From Azospirillum rugosum (lineage in GTDB: Bacteria > Pseudomonadota > Alphaproteobacteria > Azospirillales > Azospirillaceae): 64,000 bases of DNA. The stretch's first letter is position 1. Each line of letters opens with the position of its first letter. The translations under genes were made by a program, and so were the position numbers. Of this stretch, positions 31,328 through 41,305 are shown in pieces. The stretch covers positions 186,001 to 250,000 of the forward strand of contig NZ_JAGINP010000002.1 of the NCBI RefSeq assembly GCF_017876155.1. The letters run 5' to 3'. The notes under the pieces are model-generated. The model searched no databases and was not told the origin of the DNA. It worked only from the letters and a program-made list of their open reading frames with translations.

Positions 31328-31387
31328 ATGAGTTGTTTGCGTCAACCCGATCCGCTTGGATCCGTTCGGAAGGAAGAGGGCGAAACC

Positions 31388-32317
31388 ATGGCCGAGATTA
31401 CCGCCGCGCTCGTCAAGGAACTGCGCGAGAAGACCGGCGCGGGCATGATGGACTGCAAGAAGGCGCTGGCCGAGACTTCAGGCGACCTCGAGGGCGCCGT
31501 CGACTGGCTGCGCAAGAAGGGCCTTGCCGCCGCCGCCAAGAAGTCGGGCCGCGTGGCCGCCGAGGGCCTGGTCGCCGTCGCCACCGCCGGCACCGCCGGT
31601 GCCGTGGTCGAGGTGAACGCCGAGACCGACTTCGTCGCCCGCAACGACAAGTTCCAGGGCTTCGCCCTCAAGTCCGCCGAGCTGGCGCTGGCAGGTGCCG
31701 GCGACGCCGAGGCCCTGAAGGCGACCGCCTATCCGGGTGCCGGCCGTTCGGTCCAGGAAGAGCTGACCAACCTGATCGCCACCATCGGCGAGAACATGAA
31801 CATCCGCCGCTCGACCAAGCTGTCGGTCCCGGCGGGCGTCGTCGTGTCCTACGTCCACTCGGCCATCGCGCCGGGCCTCGGCAAGATCGGCGTTCTGGTT
31901 GCCCTGGAGTCGACCGGCGACGCCGGCAAGCTGAACGAGCTGGGCAAGCAGATCGCGATGCACATCGCCGCCGCCCGCCCGGACGCCCTGGACATCGCCG
32001 ACGTCGACACCTCCGCGCTGGAGCGTGAGCGCAACGTGCTCGCCGAGCAGGCCCGCGCCTCCGGCAAGCCGGAGAACATCGTCGAGAAGATGCTGGAGGG
32101 CCGCATCCGCAAGTACTACGAGGAAGTGGTGCTGCTGGAGCAGACCTACGTCATCGACGGTGAGACCAAGGTCCGCAAGGTCGTCGAGAACGCCGCCAAG
32201 GACATCGGCGCCCCGGTCAAGGTGACGGGCTTCGTCCGTTACGCGCTGGGCGAGGGCATCGAGAAGGCGGAGAGCGACTTCGCCGCCGAGGTCGCCGCCG
32301 CCGCCGGCCAGAAGTAA
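31388..32317 (+). CDS. tsf: Elongation factor Ts
   Basis: EF-Ts is the nucleotide-exchange factor for EF-Tu. The 309-residue protein has the N-terminal UBA-like domain with [14 protein letters not shown] (residues about 14-27), the signature [13 protein letters not shown] for EF-Tu contact, and the coiled-coil/dimerisation region with MHIAAARP. The start ATG 31388 follows GGAAGGAAGAGGG. Length and order (rpsB-tsf-pyrH-frr) are standard. Confidence 0.98.
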   Translation: MAEITAALVKELREKTGAGMMDCKKALAETSGDLEGAVDWLRKKGLAAAAKKSGRVAAEGLVAVATAGTAGAVVEVNAETDFVARNDKFQGFALKSAELALAGAGDAEALKATAYPGAGRSVQEELTNLIATIGENMNIRRSTKLSVPAGVVVSYVHSAIAPGLGKIGVLVALESTGDAGKLNELGKQIAMHIAAARPDALDIADVDTSALERERNVLAEQARASGKPENIVEKMLEGRIRKYYEEVVLLEQTYVIDGETKVRKVVENAAKDIGAPVKVTGFVRYALGEGIEKAESDFAAEVAAAAGQK

Positions 32318-32369
32318 GGACCAGGCCGAAACCGCCAATCCTTTCATGCCAAACGGGAGAATGCCCCCC

Positions 32370-33125
32370 ATGCCCCAGACCACCGGGACCACCGTGCCGG
32401 CTGACGGCGTCCGCTTCCGCCGAGTCCTTCTGAAGGTGTCCGGCGAAGCGCTGATGGGTCAGCGCGATTACGGTCTCGACCCGGAGGTGGTCAACCGCGT
32501 CGCCAACGAGGTGAAGGCGGTGATCCAGCTCGGCGTCCAGGTCAGCCTGGTCATCGGCGGGGGCAACATCTTCCGCGGCGTGAAGGGGGCGGCGGGCGGC
32601 ATGGAACGCGCGTCGGCCGACTACATCGGGATGCTCGCCACCGTCATGAACGCGCTCTCCATGCAGAGCGCCCTGGAACGGATGGGCGTGGTGACCCGCG
32701 TGCAGTCGGCCATCCCGATGTCGTCGGTGTGCGAGCCGTACATCCGACGCCGGGCGATCCGCCACATGGAGAAGGGCCGGGTGGTGATCTTCGCCGCCGG
32801 CACCGGCAACCCGTTCTTCACCACCGACACGGCCGCGGCCCTCCGCGCGTCGGAGATGGGCTGCGACGCCCTGCTGAAGGGCACGCAGGTCGACGGCGTC
32901 TACACCGCCGACCCGAAGAAGGTGACGGACGCGTCGCGCTACGAACGTCTTACCTACCTCGACGTGCTGGCGAACGACCTTCAGGTGATGGACGCGTCCG
33001 CAATCTCCTTGGCGCGCGAGAACCGCATCCCCATACTCGTTTTCTCGATCCACACGCCCGGCGCTTTTGCCGAGGTCATGCAGGGTCGGGGCAAGTTCAC
33101 CATCATAACAGAAGAAACGGAGTGA
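32370..33125 (+). CDS. pyrH: Uridylate kinase
   Basis: PyrH phosphorylates UMP to UDP and belongs to the amino-acid-kinase fold, acting as a hexamer. The 251-residue protein shows KVSGEALMG, the phosphate loop GGGNIFRG, and the signature [18 protein letters not shown] selected ATG 32370 (nine bases after GGGAGA); ATG 32346 in frame is possible and adds eight residues. The stop is four bases from frr. Confidence 0.96.
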   Translation: MPQTTGTTVPADGVRFRRVLLKVSGEALMGQRDYGLDPEVVNRVANEVKAVIQLGVQVSLVIGGGNIFRGVKGAAGGMERASADYIGMLATVMNALSMQSALERMGVVTRVQSAIPMSSVCEPYIRRRAIRHMEKGRVVIFAAGTGNPFFTTDTAAALRASEMGCDALLKGTQVDGVYTADPKKVTDASRYERLTYLDVLANDLQVMDASAISLARENRIPILVFSIHTPGAFAEVMQGRGKFTIITEETE

Positions 33126-33129
33126 GCCC

Positions 33130-33687
33130 GTGGCTGCGCCCGACGCATCGGATCTCAAGCGCCGTATGGATGGAGCGCTTGAGGCGTTTCGCAAGGAGTT
33201 GAGCGGCCTCCGCACCGGCCGCGCCTCCGCCAGCCTGCTTGAGCCCGTGACCGTCGAGGCCTACGGCAGCAAGATGCACCTGAAGGAGGTCGGCACCGTC
33301 AGCGTGCCGGAGCCGCGCCTGATCGTCGTCCAGGTCTGGGACCGGGGCATGGTCAAGGCGGTGGAGAAGGGCATCCGCGATTCGGGCCTGGGCCTGAACC
33401 CGCAGACCGAAGGCCAGAGCATCCGCGTGCCGCTGCCCGACCTGACGCAGGAGCGCCGCAAGGAGCTGGCGAAGGTCGCGCACAAGTACGCCGAGCAGGC
33501 CCGCGTCGCCGTGCGCAACGTGCGCCGCGACGGCATGGACGGGCTGAAGAAGGCCGAGAAGGCCGGCGACATCTCCCAGGACGAGCACAAGGGCCTGGGC
33601 GAGAAGGTGCAGCAGCTGACCGATCAGTTCATCAAGCTGATCGACGACGCTCTTGCGCAAAAAGAAAAGGAAATCATGCAGGTTTGA
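33130..33687 (+). CDS. frr: Ribosome recycling factor
   Basis: RRF splits post-termination ribosomes together with EF-G. The 185-residue protein has the family N-terminal helix [30 protein letters not shown] and the C-terminal [17 protein letters not shown] segment. Translation starts at GTG 33130, preceded by GGAGTGAG. Its tight spacing to pyrH and uppS suggests one transcript. Confidence 0.97.
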   Translation: MAAPDASDLKRRMDGALEAFRKELSGLRTGRASASLLEPVTVEAYGSKMHLKEVGTVSVPEPRLIVVQVWDRGMVKAVEKGIRDSGLGLNPQTEGQSIRVPLPDLTQERRKELAKVAHKYAEQARVAVRNVRRDGMDGLKKAEKAGDISQDEHKGLGEKVQQLTDQFIKLIDDALAQKEKEIMQV

Positions 33688-33691
33688 CGGC

Positions 33692-34429
33692 ATGCGCGAC
33701 GCGGAAGACAGCCGTCCCTTGCGCCCGCCCGCGCACGTGGCCGTGATCATGGACGGCAACGGGCGTTGGGCGAAGGCAAGGGGCCTGCCGCGCACCGCCG
33801 GCCACAAAAAGGGCGTGGATGCGGTCCGACGCACGGTCGAGGCCGCCGGCGACCTGGGGATCGGCTACCTGACGATCTTCAGCTTCTCCTCCGAGAACTG
33901 GCGCCGGCCGGAGGAGGAGGTCACCGACCTCATGCAGCTCCTGCGCTTCTACCTGCGCAGCGAGATCGCCGACCTGCACCGGAACGGCGTGCGTCTGCGC
34001 GTGATCGGCGATCGCGCGCGGCTGTCGGCGGACATCATCCGCCTGATCGACAACGCCGAGGCCCTGACCAAGGACAACCGCAAGCTGACGCTCGTCGTGG
34101 CGCTCAGCTACGGGTCCCGCCAGGAGATGGCGCTCGCCGCCCGCCGTCTGGCCGAGGAGGTCAAGGCGGGCAGCCTCGATCCGCAGGACATCGACGAGGA
34201 TCTGTTCGCCAGCCGCCTGTTCACGGCCGACATTCCCGACCCCGACCTGATCGTCCGCACCAGCGGCGAGAAGCGCATCAGCAACTTCCTGCTCTGGCAG
34301 GCGGCGTACGCCGAGCTGGTCTTCGTGGACACGCTCTGGCCCGACTTTACCAAGCGTGACCTGGAGGCGGCGATTGAAGAGTTCCACCGACGGGAACGTC
34401 GCTTCGGCGCCACGGCCGGCTCCCGCTAA
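33692..34429 (+). CDS. uppS: Undecaprenyl diphosphate synthase (isoprenyl transferase)
   Basis: This cis-prenyltransferase makes the C55 carrier lipid for peptidoglycan and O-antigen synthesis. The catalytic Asp is D21 in VIMDGNGRWAK. FSSENWRRP and IRTSGEKRISNFLLWQAAYAEL are also present. The 245-residue length is normal. I chose ATG 33692 over the in-frame start at 33653, which lies within frr. Confidence 0.97.
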   Translation: MRDAEDSRPLRPPAHVAVIMDGNGRWAKARGLPRTAGHKKGVDAVRRTVEAAGDLGIGYLTIFSFSSENWRRPEEEVTDLMQLLRFYLRSEIADLHRNGVRLRVIGDRARLSADIIRLIDNAEALTKDNRKLTLVVALSYGSRQEMALAARRLAEEVKAGSLDPQDIDEDLFASRLFTADIPDPDLIVRTSGEKRISNFLLWQAAYAELVFVDTLWPDFTKRDLEAAIEEFHRRERRFGATAGSR

Positions 34430-35222
34430 ATCCGGGGATCTCAAGGCGCGCGTGCTGTCGGCGTTGGTCATGGCGCCGGTGGTGCTCGCGGCCGTCTGGG
34501 CCGGCGGCTGGTACTTCCGCGCGCTGATCGCCGCCGGCGCCGTCGCGGCCGCCGTGGAGTGGGTCAACCTCGTTCCCTGCGCGCGCAAGACGCCGGCCCT
34601 GGCCCTGTCGGTCGCCGGTGTCCTCCTGGCCTTCGTCGTGCAGATCGCCGTGGGCCCGCTGGCGGCGGTGATCGTCGCGGCGGCCTTCGCCGTTGCGGTC
34701 GCGCTGGTCGGGGGCGGTGCCGACCGCGGTCTGCTCGGGATCGGGGTCCTCTATGTGGCGGCCGGCATCCTTGGATTGGTGTGGCTGCGCGACCTTCCAT
34801 CCGGCGGGCTTCCCCTGTTCCTGTTCACCATGCTGGCCGTCTGGGCGACCGACATCGGCGCCTACGCCGCCGGCCGGACGATCGGCGGGCCGAAGCTGGC
34901 GCCGCGCATCAGCCCGAAGAAGACCTGGGCGGGCCTGATCGGCGGCATGATCAGCTCCGCGCTCGTCGGCTGGGGCGTCGCCGTGGTCTTCGGCGCGCAG
35001 CGCCCGGTCCTGGCCTTCGGCGTCGGCGGGCTCCTTGCCGTGGTGGCGCAAGCGGGTGACCTCTTCGAATCCGCGGTAAAACGTCGTTTCAACGTCAAGG
35101 ACAGTGGCCATCTCATACCCGGGCATGGTGGAATCCTTGACCGCATCGATGGGCTTCTGGTCGCCGCCCCGGTGTTGGCTCTTTTCCACGCGACTTTGGG
35201 GACGGCGTTGTCATGGTGGTGA
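34374..35222 (+). CDS. cdsA: Phosphatidate cytidylyltransferase
   Basis: CdsA makes CDP-diacylglycerol, the precursor of the major phospholipids. The 282-residue protein has about eight hydrophobic helices and the CDS signature [20 protein letters not shown] near residues 240-260. The N-terminus is not settled: no ATG precedes the first helix, so I use TTG 34374, which follows GGAGG. This start lies 56 bases inside uppS, so the two are probably coupled. A GTG at 34356 is an alternative. Confidence 0.93.
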   Translation: MKSSTDGNVASAPRPAPAKSGDLKARVLSALVMAPVVLAAVWAGGWYFRALIAAGAVAAAVEWVNLVPCARKTPALALSVAGVLLAFVVQIAVGPLAAVIVAAAFAVAVALVGGGADRGLLGIGVLYVAAGILGLVWLRDLPSGGLPLFLFTMLAVWATDIGAYAAGRTIGGPKLAPRISPKKTWAGLIGGMISSALVGWGVAVVFGAQRPVLAFGVGGLLAVVAQAGDLFESAVKRRFNVKDSGHLIPGHGGILDRIDGLLVAAPVLALFHATLGTALSWW

Positions 35223-36430
35223 CCCCTGATGCGGCCACGGTGGATCTGGTGGCTCCTCAATCGGCCGATGCGATGCGCCGGGTGACGATTCTGGGTTCCA
35301 CCGGATCGGTCGGAACGCAAACGGTCGACATCGTCGCGCGCAATCCGGACCGCTACGCGGTCGAGGCCTTGACCGCGAACCGGAACGTCGCGCTGCTGGC
35401 CGAGCAGGCCCGGCGGCTGAAGCCCAGGCTTGCCGTCGTCGCCGATCCGTCCAAATACGCGGACCTGAAGGAAGCCCTGGCCGGGACCGGAGTCGAGGCC
35501 GCGGCGGGGGCGGAGGCGGTCGCCGCGGCCGCGGCGCTGCCGTCGGACTGGGTGATGGCCGCCATCGTCGGCGCGGCGGGGCTGGAGCCGACGCTCGCCG
35601 CCGTGCGCCGCGGCGCTTGCGTGGCCTTCGCCAACAAGGAGGTGCTGGTCTGCGCCGGCGCCCTGATGATGGAGGAGGTCGGCCGCCACGGCGCGACGCT
35701 CCTGCCCGTGGACAGCGAGCATTCGGCCATCTACCAGGTCTTCGACTTCGACCGGGTGGACAGCGTCCTGCGCCTGATCCTGACCGCGTCCGGCGGCCCG
35801 TTCCGCACCAGGGACCGCGCCTTCATGGCGGCGGCCACGCGGGAACAGGCGGTCGCGCATCCGACCTGGGACATGGGCGCCAAGATTTCCGTCGACAGCG
35901 CCACCATGATGAACAAGGGCCTGGAGATCATCGAGGCCCATTTCCTGTTCGGCATTCCGGAGTCGAAGATCGACGTGCTGGTCCACCCGCAGTCGGTCGT
36001 TCACTCGCTGGTCGAGTATGTGGACGGCTCCGTGCTGGCCCAACTCGGCACGCCGGACATGCGCACGCCGATCGCCTACGCGCTCGGCTGGCCCGCGCGC
36101 ATCCCGACGCCGGCGGAGCGACTCGACCTCGTCAAGGCCGGCACGCTGACCTTCGAGGCGCCGGACCCGGAGCGTTTCCCCGCCCTGCGGCTGTCCCGGG
36201 CCGCCTTGCAAAGCGGCGGTGGCGCTCCTACTATTCTCAGTGCTGCCAATGAAGTGGCCGTGCAGGCTTTCCTCGACCGCCGCATCGGCTTCCTCGACAT
36301 CGAACGCATCGTCGAGGGAACCATGGAGGCGCTGCCGCACCGGCCGATCCGCGACCTTGGCGAGGTCCGGGACGCCGATGCCGAGGCACGCCGCGTGGCG
36401 GCCGACCGGGTGACGGCTCTCAGTCGATGA
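35213..36430 (+). CDS. dxr: 1-deoxy-D-xylulose 5-phosphate reductoisomerase
   Basis: DXR converts DXP to MEP, the committed step of the non-mevalonate isoprenoid pathway, using NADPH and a divalent metal. The NADPH loop [10 protein letters not shown] lies near residues 28-37, the metal/substrate segment [10 protein letters not shown] near 165-174, and ASGGPFR and [18 protein letters not shown] follow. Length 405 includes a short N-terminal extension before MRRVTILG, where ATG 35273 is a second candidate start. The chosen ATG overlaps the end of cdsA. Confidence 0.96.
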   Translation: MVVTPDAATVDLVAPQSADAMRRVTILGSTGSVGTQTVDIVARNPDRYAVEALTANRNVALLAEQARRLKPRLAVVADPSKYADLKEALAGTGVEAAAGAEAVAAAAALPSDWVMAAIVGAAGLEPTLAAVRRGACVAFANKEVLVCAGALMMEEVGRHGATLLPVDSEHSAIYQVFDFDRVDSVLRLILTASGGPFRTRDRAFMAAATREQAVAHPTWDMGAKISVDSATMMNKGLEIIEAHFLFGIPESKIDVLVHPQSVVHSLVEYVDGSVLAQLGTPDMRTPIAYALGWPARIPTPAERLDLVKAGTLTFEAPDPERFPALRLSRAALQSGGGAPTILSAANEVAVQAFLDRRIGFLDIERIVEGTMEALPHRPIRDLGEVRDADAEARRVAADRVTALSR

Positions 36431-36485
36431 CCGGGGGCCGGTGAGTAGGGGCCACGGCGCTTAGGGGCGATTTGCAAAGGATGTG

Positions 36486-37619
36486 ATGGGCGTCATGGGC
36501 GGATTCGGGACCACGCTGCTGTCTTTCCTGCTGGTCCTAACCGTGCTCGTGTTTGTGCACGAACTCGGCCACTACCTCGTCGCGCGCCGCAACGGCGTGC
36601 GCATCGAGGTCTTCTCCATCGGATTCGGGCCGGAACTGTTCGGGTGGACCGACCGCGCCGGCACGCGCTGGAAATTCAGCGCCATCCCGCTGGGCGGCTA
36701 CGTGAAGATGTTCGGCGACGCGGACCCGGCCAGCACGCCGGGCGCCCACACGCAGGACATGACGCCGGCCGAAAAGGCCGTGTCGTTCCACCACAAGCGT
36801 CTGGGTCAGCGCGCGGCCATCGTTGCGGCGGGCCCGATCGCGAACTTCGTCTTCGCCATCGTTACGCTGACGGTGCTGTTCGCCACGGCAGGCCAGTCCT
36901 TCACCCCGCCGGACGTCGGCGGCGTGCAGCCGGGCAGCGCCGCGGAGCGCGCCGGCCTGCAGCCGGGCGACGTCATCCAGTCGATCAACGGCAGCGGCAT
37001 CCAGCGATTCGAGGAAATCCGCCAGATCGTCTCCATCCAGCCGGGCGAGCCGTTGCAGATGGTCGTGCTGCGCGACGGCCGCACGGTGAACCTGACGGCC
37101 ACGCCCGACGTGAAGGAGGTCAGCGACCGATTCGGCAACACGCACCGCATCGGCCAGCTGGGCATCATGCGCGGCGGGGCGGAGAACAAGCGCCACGATC
37201 CCCTGACGGCCTTCTGGCAGGCCGGGCGGGAGGTGACCGGAATGGTCACTGGGACCTTCACCGCGCTCGGCCAGATGGTCCAGGGATCGCGCGGGACCGA
37301 GGAACTGGGCGGCCCGCTGCGCATCGCGCAGATGTCCGGGGAGGTCGCGCAGAGCGGCTGGTACCCGCTGGTCTGGTTCATGACCTTTCTGTCGGTCAAC
37401 CTCGGCCTGATCAACCTGTTCCCCGTTCCGCTCCTGGACGGCGGCCATCTGATGTTTTATGCCTTCGAAGGTCTGCGTGGCCGCCCGCTTGGACCTAGAG
37501 CGCAAGAATACGGTTTCCGCATCGGTCTTGCTTTGGTATTAACGCTCATGGTTTTCGCCACGTGGAATGATCTTGTTCAGCTTCGCGTGGTGGAATTCTT
37601 TCGGGGGCTGATTTCCTAG
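36486..37619 (+). CDS. rseP: RseP-type intramembrane zinc metalloprotease
   Basis: A site-2 protease that cleaves transmembrane anti-sigma factors and remnant signal peptides. Zinc ligands are in HELGH at residues 25-29 with the third in PVPLLDGG near residue 317. A single PDZ domain (about 115-190, with RAGLQPGDVIQSING) sits in the periplasm, whereas E. coli RseP has two. Start ATG 36486 has AAAGGA five bases upstream; GTG 36483 and ATG 36495 are close alternatives. Four hydrophobic helices flank the motifs. Confidence 0.95.
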   Translation: MGVMGGFGTTLLSFLLVLTVLVFVHELGHYLVARRNGVRIEVFSIGFGPELFGWTDRAGTRWKFSAIPLGGYVKMFGDADPASTPGAHTQDMTPAEKAVSFHHKRLGQRAAIVAAGPIANFVFAIVTLTVLFATAGQSFTPPDVGGVQPGSAAERAGLQPGDVIQSINGSGIQRFEEIRQIVSIQPGEPLQMVVLRDGRTVNLTATPDVKEVSDRFGNTHRIGQLGIMRGGAENKRHDPLTAFWQAGREVTGMVTGTFTALGQMVQGSRGTEELGGPLRIAQMSGEVAQSGWYPLVWFMTFLSVNLGLINLFPVPLLDGGHLMFYAFEGLRGRPLGPRAQEYGFRIGLALVLTLMVFATWNDLVQLRVVEFFRGLIS

Positions 37620-37645
37620 TCGCCTCCAAAGCCAGGGAGCGTGCT

Positions 37646-40009
37646 TTGCGGGTGTCGAGCAAGGTTCTGGCGTTCAGCCTGATGGCTGGGTGCGCCATGA
37701 CGACGGTTACTCTTGCCCTTTCTCAAACCGGCTGGGCCCAGACGGGTGGGGCCACCGGTGGGGCTGCACCCGGGGCCGCCGGGAATCCGGGGGCGATCGG
37801 CCAGATGTTCTCGGGTGGGACCATCCGCGACATCCGCGTGGAGGGGGTGCAGCGCATCGAGCCCACCACCGTGCGCTCCTACATGGCCGTGTCGCCCGGC
37901 GATGCCTTCGATCCGGACCGCATCGACCAGTCGCTGAAGAACCTGTTCAACACGGGCCTCTTCGCCGATGTGGTGCTGAAGCGCGAGGGTGACGTGCTGG
38001 TGGTGGCGGTGGTCGAGAACCCGATCATCAACCGCATCGCCTTCGAGGGCAACCGGCGCATCGAGAAGGACAACCTGGAAAAGGAAATCCAGCTGCGCCC
38101 CCGCGTCGTCTACACGCGCACCCGCGTGCAGAGCGACGTGCAGCGCATCCTGGACATCTACCGCCGCCAGGGCCGCTTCGCCGCGACGGTGGAGCCGAAG
38201 ATCATCCAGCTCGACCAGAACCGCGTCGACCTGGTGTTCGAGATCGACGAAGGCACGCGCACCGGCGTTCGCCAGATCAGCTTCGTCGGCAACGAGAAGT
38301 TCTCCGACGGGTCGCTGCGCGAGGCGATCCAGACGAAGGAGAGCGCCTGGTGGCGCTTCCTGACGTCGGACGACAACTACGATCCGGACCGGCTGAACTT
38401 CGACCGTGACCTGCTGCGCCGCTTCTACCTGAAGGAAGGCTACGCCGACTTCCGAGTCGTCTCCGCTGTCGCCGAGCTGACCCCGGACCGCGAGGACTTC
38501 GTCATCACCTTCACGGTGGATGAGGGCGAGCGGTACAAGTTCGGCAAGATCGACGTCAACACCACGCTGAAGGCGCTCGATCCGGAGCAGGTCCGCGGCG
38601 TGATGACGACCAATGAGGGCGACTGGTACAACGCGCAGGAGGTGGAGAACACCATCAACAAGCTGGCCACCGCGGTCGGCGACCTGCAGTACGCCTTCGT
38701 CGACGTCCGTCCGCGCATCACGCGCAACCGCGAAAACCAGACGATCGACATCACCTACGAGATCGTCGAGGGACCGCGCGTCTTCGTCGAGCGCATCGAC
38801 GTCACGGGCAACGTCCGCACGCTGGACAAGGTCGTCCGGCGCGAGATGCTGGTGTCCGAAGGCGATCCGTTCAGCGCGACGAAGCTGCGCCGCTCGGAGC
38901 AGCGCATCAAGGACCTCGGCTTCTTCGAAAAGGTGAACGTCACCACCGCCGAAGGGTCCGCCCCCGACCGCAGCATCGTTAACGTCGAGGTGACGGAGCA
39001 GTCCACCGGCGAAATCGCCATCGGCGCCGGTTACTCGACCTCCGACGGTCCCTTGGCCGACTTCTCGATTCGCGAGCGCAACCTGCTCGGCCGCGGCCAG
39101 GACCTGCGGTTCGGCGCGACCATCTCCGGCCGGCGCAAGGAGTACGACGTCTCCTTCACCGAGCCGTATTTCATGGACCGCGACATCTCGGCCGGTGTCG
39201 ACCTGTTCCGCATCACGCGCGACTACCAGGACGAAAGCTCCTTCGACGAGAAGAACACGGGCTTCGCCCTGCGCATGGGCTATCCGCTGACCGAGAACCT
39301 GCGGCAGCGGCTCTACTACCAGATGCAGAACACGGACATCACCAGCGTTCCGTCGACGGCGTCGCGCTACATCCAGGACCAGAAGGGCGCGCGTCTCACG
39401 TCGCTGATCGGCCAGGAACTGACCTACGACCGCCGCAACAGCCGCCTGGATCCGACCGACGGCTACTACGTCCGCCTGACGACCGACTTCGCGGGCTTGG
39501 GCGGCAACGCCCGCTACGTCCGCGGCCGCCTGTCCGGCGGCTATTATCTGCCGCTGTTCAACGAGAGCTGGGTGCTCGCGACGTCCGGTGAAATCGGCTA
39601 CATCGCCGGCGTGGGCAAGGACGTGTCGCTGTCCGACCGCTTCTTCATCGGCGGCGACACGCTGCGCGGCTTCAACACCGCCGGCATCGGCCCGCGCGAC
39701 CTGCGCACCGGCGACGCGCTGGGCGGCGAACGCTACTACCGCGCCTCGGTGGAGTTGAACTTCCCGTTGGGCCTTCCGGAAGAGTTCGGCCTGAAGGGCC
39801 ACGCCTTCTCCGACGTTGGCACGCTCGGCAAGACGAACATCAACGATCCGCTGGTCGCGGACAGCGAGTCGATCCGTCTGTCGGCGGGCGCGGGCGTGTC
39901 GTGGAAATCGCCCTTCGGGCCGATCCGCCTTGATATCGCCGTACCGATCGTCAAGGAAAGCTACGACAAGAAAGAGCTTTTCCGTTTCAGCTTTGGAACC
40001 AGGTTCTAA
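37646..40009 (+). CDS. bamA: Outer membrane protein assembly factor BamA
   Basis: BamA is the central Omp85 protein that folds beta-barrels into the outer membrane. The 787-residue precursor has a signal peptide (about 1-32), five POTRA domains (about 55-435), and a C-terminal 16-strand barrel. The loop-6 VRGF-type motif appears as TLRGFNTAGIGPRDL near residue 673. The protein ends with phenylalanine (RFSFGTRF), as expected for barrels. Translation likely starts at TTG 37646, after GGGAG; no upstream ATG fits. Confidence 0.95.
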   Translation: MRVSSKVLAFSLMAGCAMTTVTLALSQTGWAQTGGATGGAAPGAAGNPGAIGQMFSGGTIRDIRVEGVQRIEPTTVRSYMAVSPGDAFDPDRIDQSLKNLFNTGLFADVVLKREGDVLVVAVVENPIINRIAFEGNRRIEKDNLEKEIQLRPRVVYTRTRVQSDVQRILDIYRRQGRFAATVEPKIIQLDQNRVDLVFEIDEGTRTGVRQISFVGNEKFSDGSLREAIQTKESAWWRFLTSDDNYDPDRLNFDRDLLRRFYLKEGYADFRVVSAVAELTPDREDFVITFTVDEGERYKFGKIDVNTTLKALDPEQVRGVMTTNEGDWYNAQEVENTINKLATAVGDLQYAFVDVRPRITRNRENQTIDITYEIVEGPRVFVERIDVTGNVRTLDKVVRREMLVSEGDPFSATKLRRSEQRIKDLGFFEKVNVTTAEGSAPDRSIVNVEVTEQSTGEIAIGAGYSTSDGPLADFSIRERNLLGRGQDLRFGATISGRRKEYDVSFTEPYFMDRDISAGVDLFRITRDYQDESSFDEKNTGFALRMGYPLTENLRQRLYYQMQNTDITSVPSTASRYIQDQKGARLTSLIGQELTYDRRNSRLDPTDGYYVRLTTDFAGLGGNARYVRGRLSGGYYLPLFNESWVLATSGEIGYIAGVGKDVSLSDRFFIGGDTLRGFNTAGIGPRDLRTGDALGGERYYRASVELNFPLGLPEEFGLKGHAFSDVGTLGKTNINDPLVADSESIRLSAGAGVSWKSPFGPIRLDIAVPIVKESYDKKELFRFSFGTRF

Positions 40010-40011
40010 CG

Positions 40012-40590
40012 ATGCAGTTCAGCAAGCTCAGGGCGTTGGTCGCCGTCGGCGCGGTCATGGCGGGTATGGCCTTCGCCGCCCCGCTGGCCTCGGCGCAGGA
40101 AACGAAAACCGATCTGAAGGCCCCCGTCATCGCCGTGATGGACGTCCAGAAGATCATGCAGGAGTCGAACGCGTCCAAGGGCGTGTCGAAGTCCTTCGAG
40201 TCGCTGCGCGACGCCTACCAGAAGGAGGTCGCCTCGCTTGAGGACAAGCTGCGCAAGTCCGACGAGGAACTGCGCAAGCAGCAGACGGTGCTGTCCCAGG
40301 ACGCGCTGGCCGCCAAGCGCCGCGACTTCGAAAAGCAGCTGGCCGACGTGCAGAAGACCGTCCAGAACCGCAAGCGCGCCCTGGAAGGCGCGCTGAACGA
40401 GGCGATGGGCGTCATCCACCAGAACATGGTGCAGATCGTCCAGGATGTGGCCAAGGAGCGGGGCGCCAACCTGGTTCTGACGCGCCAGCAGTTCGTGCTG
40501 GTCGACACCCAGCTCGACATCACCGACACGGTGATGGAGCGGGTGAACAAGAAGCTGCCCCAGGTCGCGCTGAACGTTCCGAAGCAGTGA
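40012..40590 (+). CDS. skp: OmpH/Skp family periplasmic chaperone
   Basis: Skp binds unfolded outer-membrane proteins in the periplasm and delivers them to BamA. The 192-residue precursor has a signal peptide (about 1-26, ending AASAQ), the conserved AVMDVQKIMQESNASKG segment, and a long charged coiled coil (about 55-140). It starts three bases after the bamA stop. Upstream of fabZ one would expect lpxD, which is not here. Confidence 0.93.
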   Translation: MQFSKLRALVAVGAVMAGMAFAAPLASAQETKTDLKAPVIAVMDVQKIMQESNASKGVSKSFESLRDAYQKEVASLEDKLRKSDEELRKQQTVLSQDALAAKRRDFEKQLADVQKTVQNRKRALEGALNEAMGVIHQNMVQIVQDVAKERGANLVLTRQQFVLVDTQLDITDTVMERVNKKLPQVALNVPKQ

Positions 40591-40640
40591 TGCCCTTCCG
40601 TGGGCCTGCGGGCCCATGGACATCCGGGCTGCACGGGAAG

Positions 40641-40681
40641 GGCCGCGGTCGCCGGTCATGGCGACCGCGGCCTTTGTCTTT
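40641..40681 (+). terminator. Perfect 13-bp hairpin with T-rich tail after skp
   Basis: GGCCGCGGTCGCC (40641-40653) pairs perfectly with GGCGACCGCGGCC (40660-40672) around the 6-base loop GGTCAT, followed by TTTGTCTTT (40673-40681). It lies 50 bases after skp and probably ends or attenuates the rpsB-to-skp transcript before fabZ. Confidence 0.75.
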
Positions 40682-40834
40682 GGCGCCCGCTCTTCACCGG
40701 GGGCCGGCCGTCGGCGTGGCCGGCGCGGGATTGCCAATTCCCGGAAAATCGGGCACAAGGGGCGTCTCCCCGCAGGACCGTGTGTGGCGCGGAAGGGGAA
40801 ACACCCGGAGATTTGAAAGGCGAGCGTCCGGACC

Positions 40835-41305
40835 ATGGATGTGACGGCGGAAAACAAGAAGATGGCCGACCTCGATATCACGCGGATCATGCAGATGATC
40901 CCGCATCGATATCCGATTCTGATGATCGACCGCGTGGTGGACATCACGCTTGGCGAGAGCGCGACGGGCGTCAAGAACGTCACGATCAACGAGCCGTATT
41001 TCCAGGGGCATTTCCCGTCGCGTCCGGTCATGCCCGGCGTCCTGATCATCGAGGCGATGGCGCAGACCTCCGCCGTTCTGGTCGTCGCCACGCTGGGCGC
41101 CGAGGCGGAAGGCAAGCTCGTCTATTTCATGACCGTCGATGAAGCCCGGTTCCGCCGGCCGGTCACGCCCGGCGACACCATCCACATCCACGTGTCGAAG
41201 CAGCGCCAGCGCGCCAACGTGTGGAAGTTCAAGGGCGAGGCCAAGGTCAACGGCGTCCTCGTCGCCGAAGCCACCTATTCCGCCATGATTCTGGACGAGA
41301 AATGA
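40835..41305 (+). CDS. fabZ: 3-hydroxyacyl-ACP dehydratase FabZ
   Basis: FabZ dehydrates beta-hydroxyacyl-ACP in fatty acid elongation and balances lipid A against phospholipid synthesis. The hot-dog fold protein is 156 residues, with [13 protein letters not shown] and the active-site helix [20 protein letters not shown] (catalytic His and Glu). The ATG 40835 start has only a weak ribosome-binding sequence (GAAAGGCGAG); ATG 40862 ([10 protein letters not shown]) is a shorter alternative. The stop overlaps lpxA. Confidence 0.96.
   Translation: MDVTAENKKMADLDITRIMQMIPHRYPILMIDRVVDITLGESATGVKNVTINEPYFQGHFPSRPVMPGVLIIEAMAQTSAVLVVATLGAEAEGKLVYFMTVDEARFRRPVTPGDTIHIHVSKQRQRANVWKFKGEAKVNGVLVAEATYSAMILDEK

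Noticed and set aside
40587..41142. Open frames across the skp-fabZ gap that might have been an lpxD remnant
   Set aside because: The translated sequence is Arg/Gly/Pro-rich with no hexapeptide repeats and no LpxD motifs.
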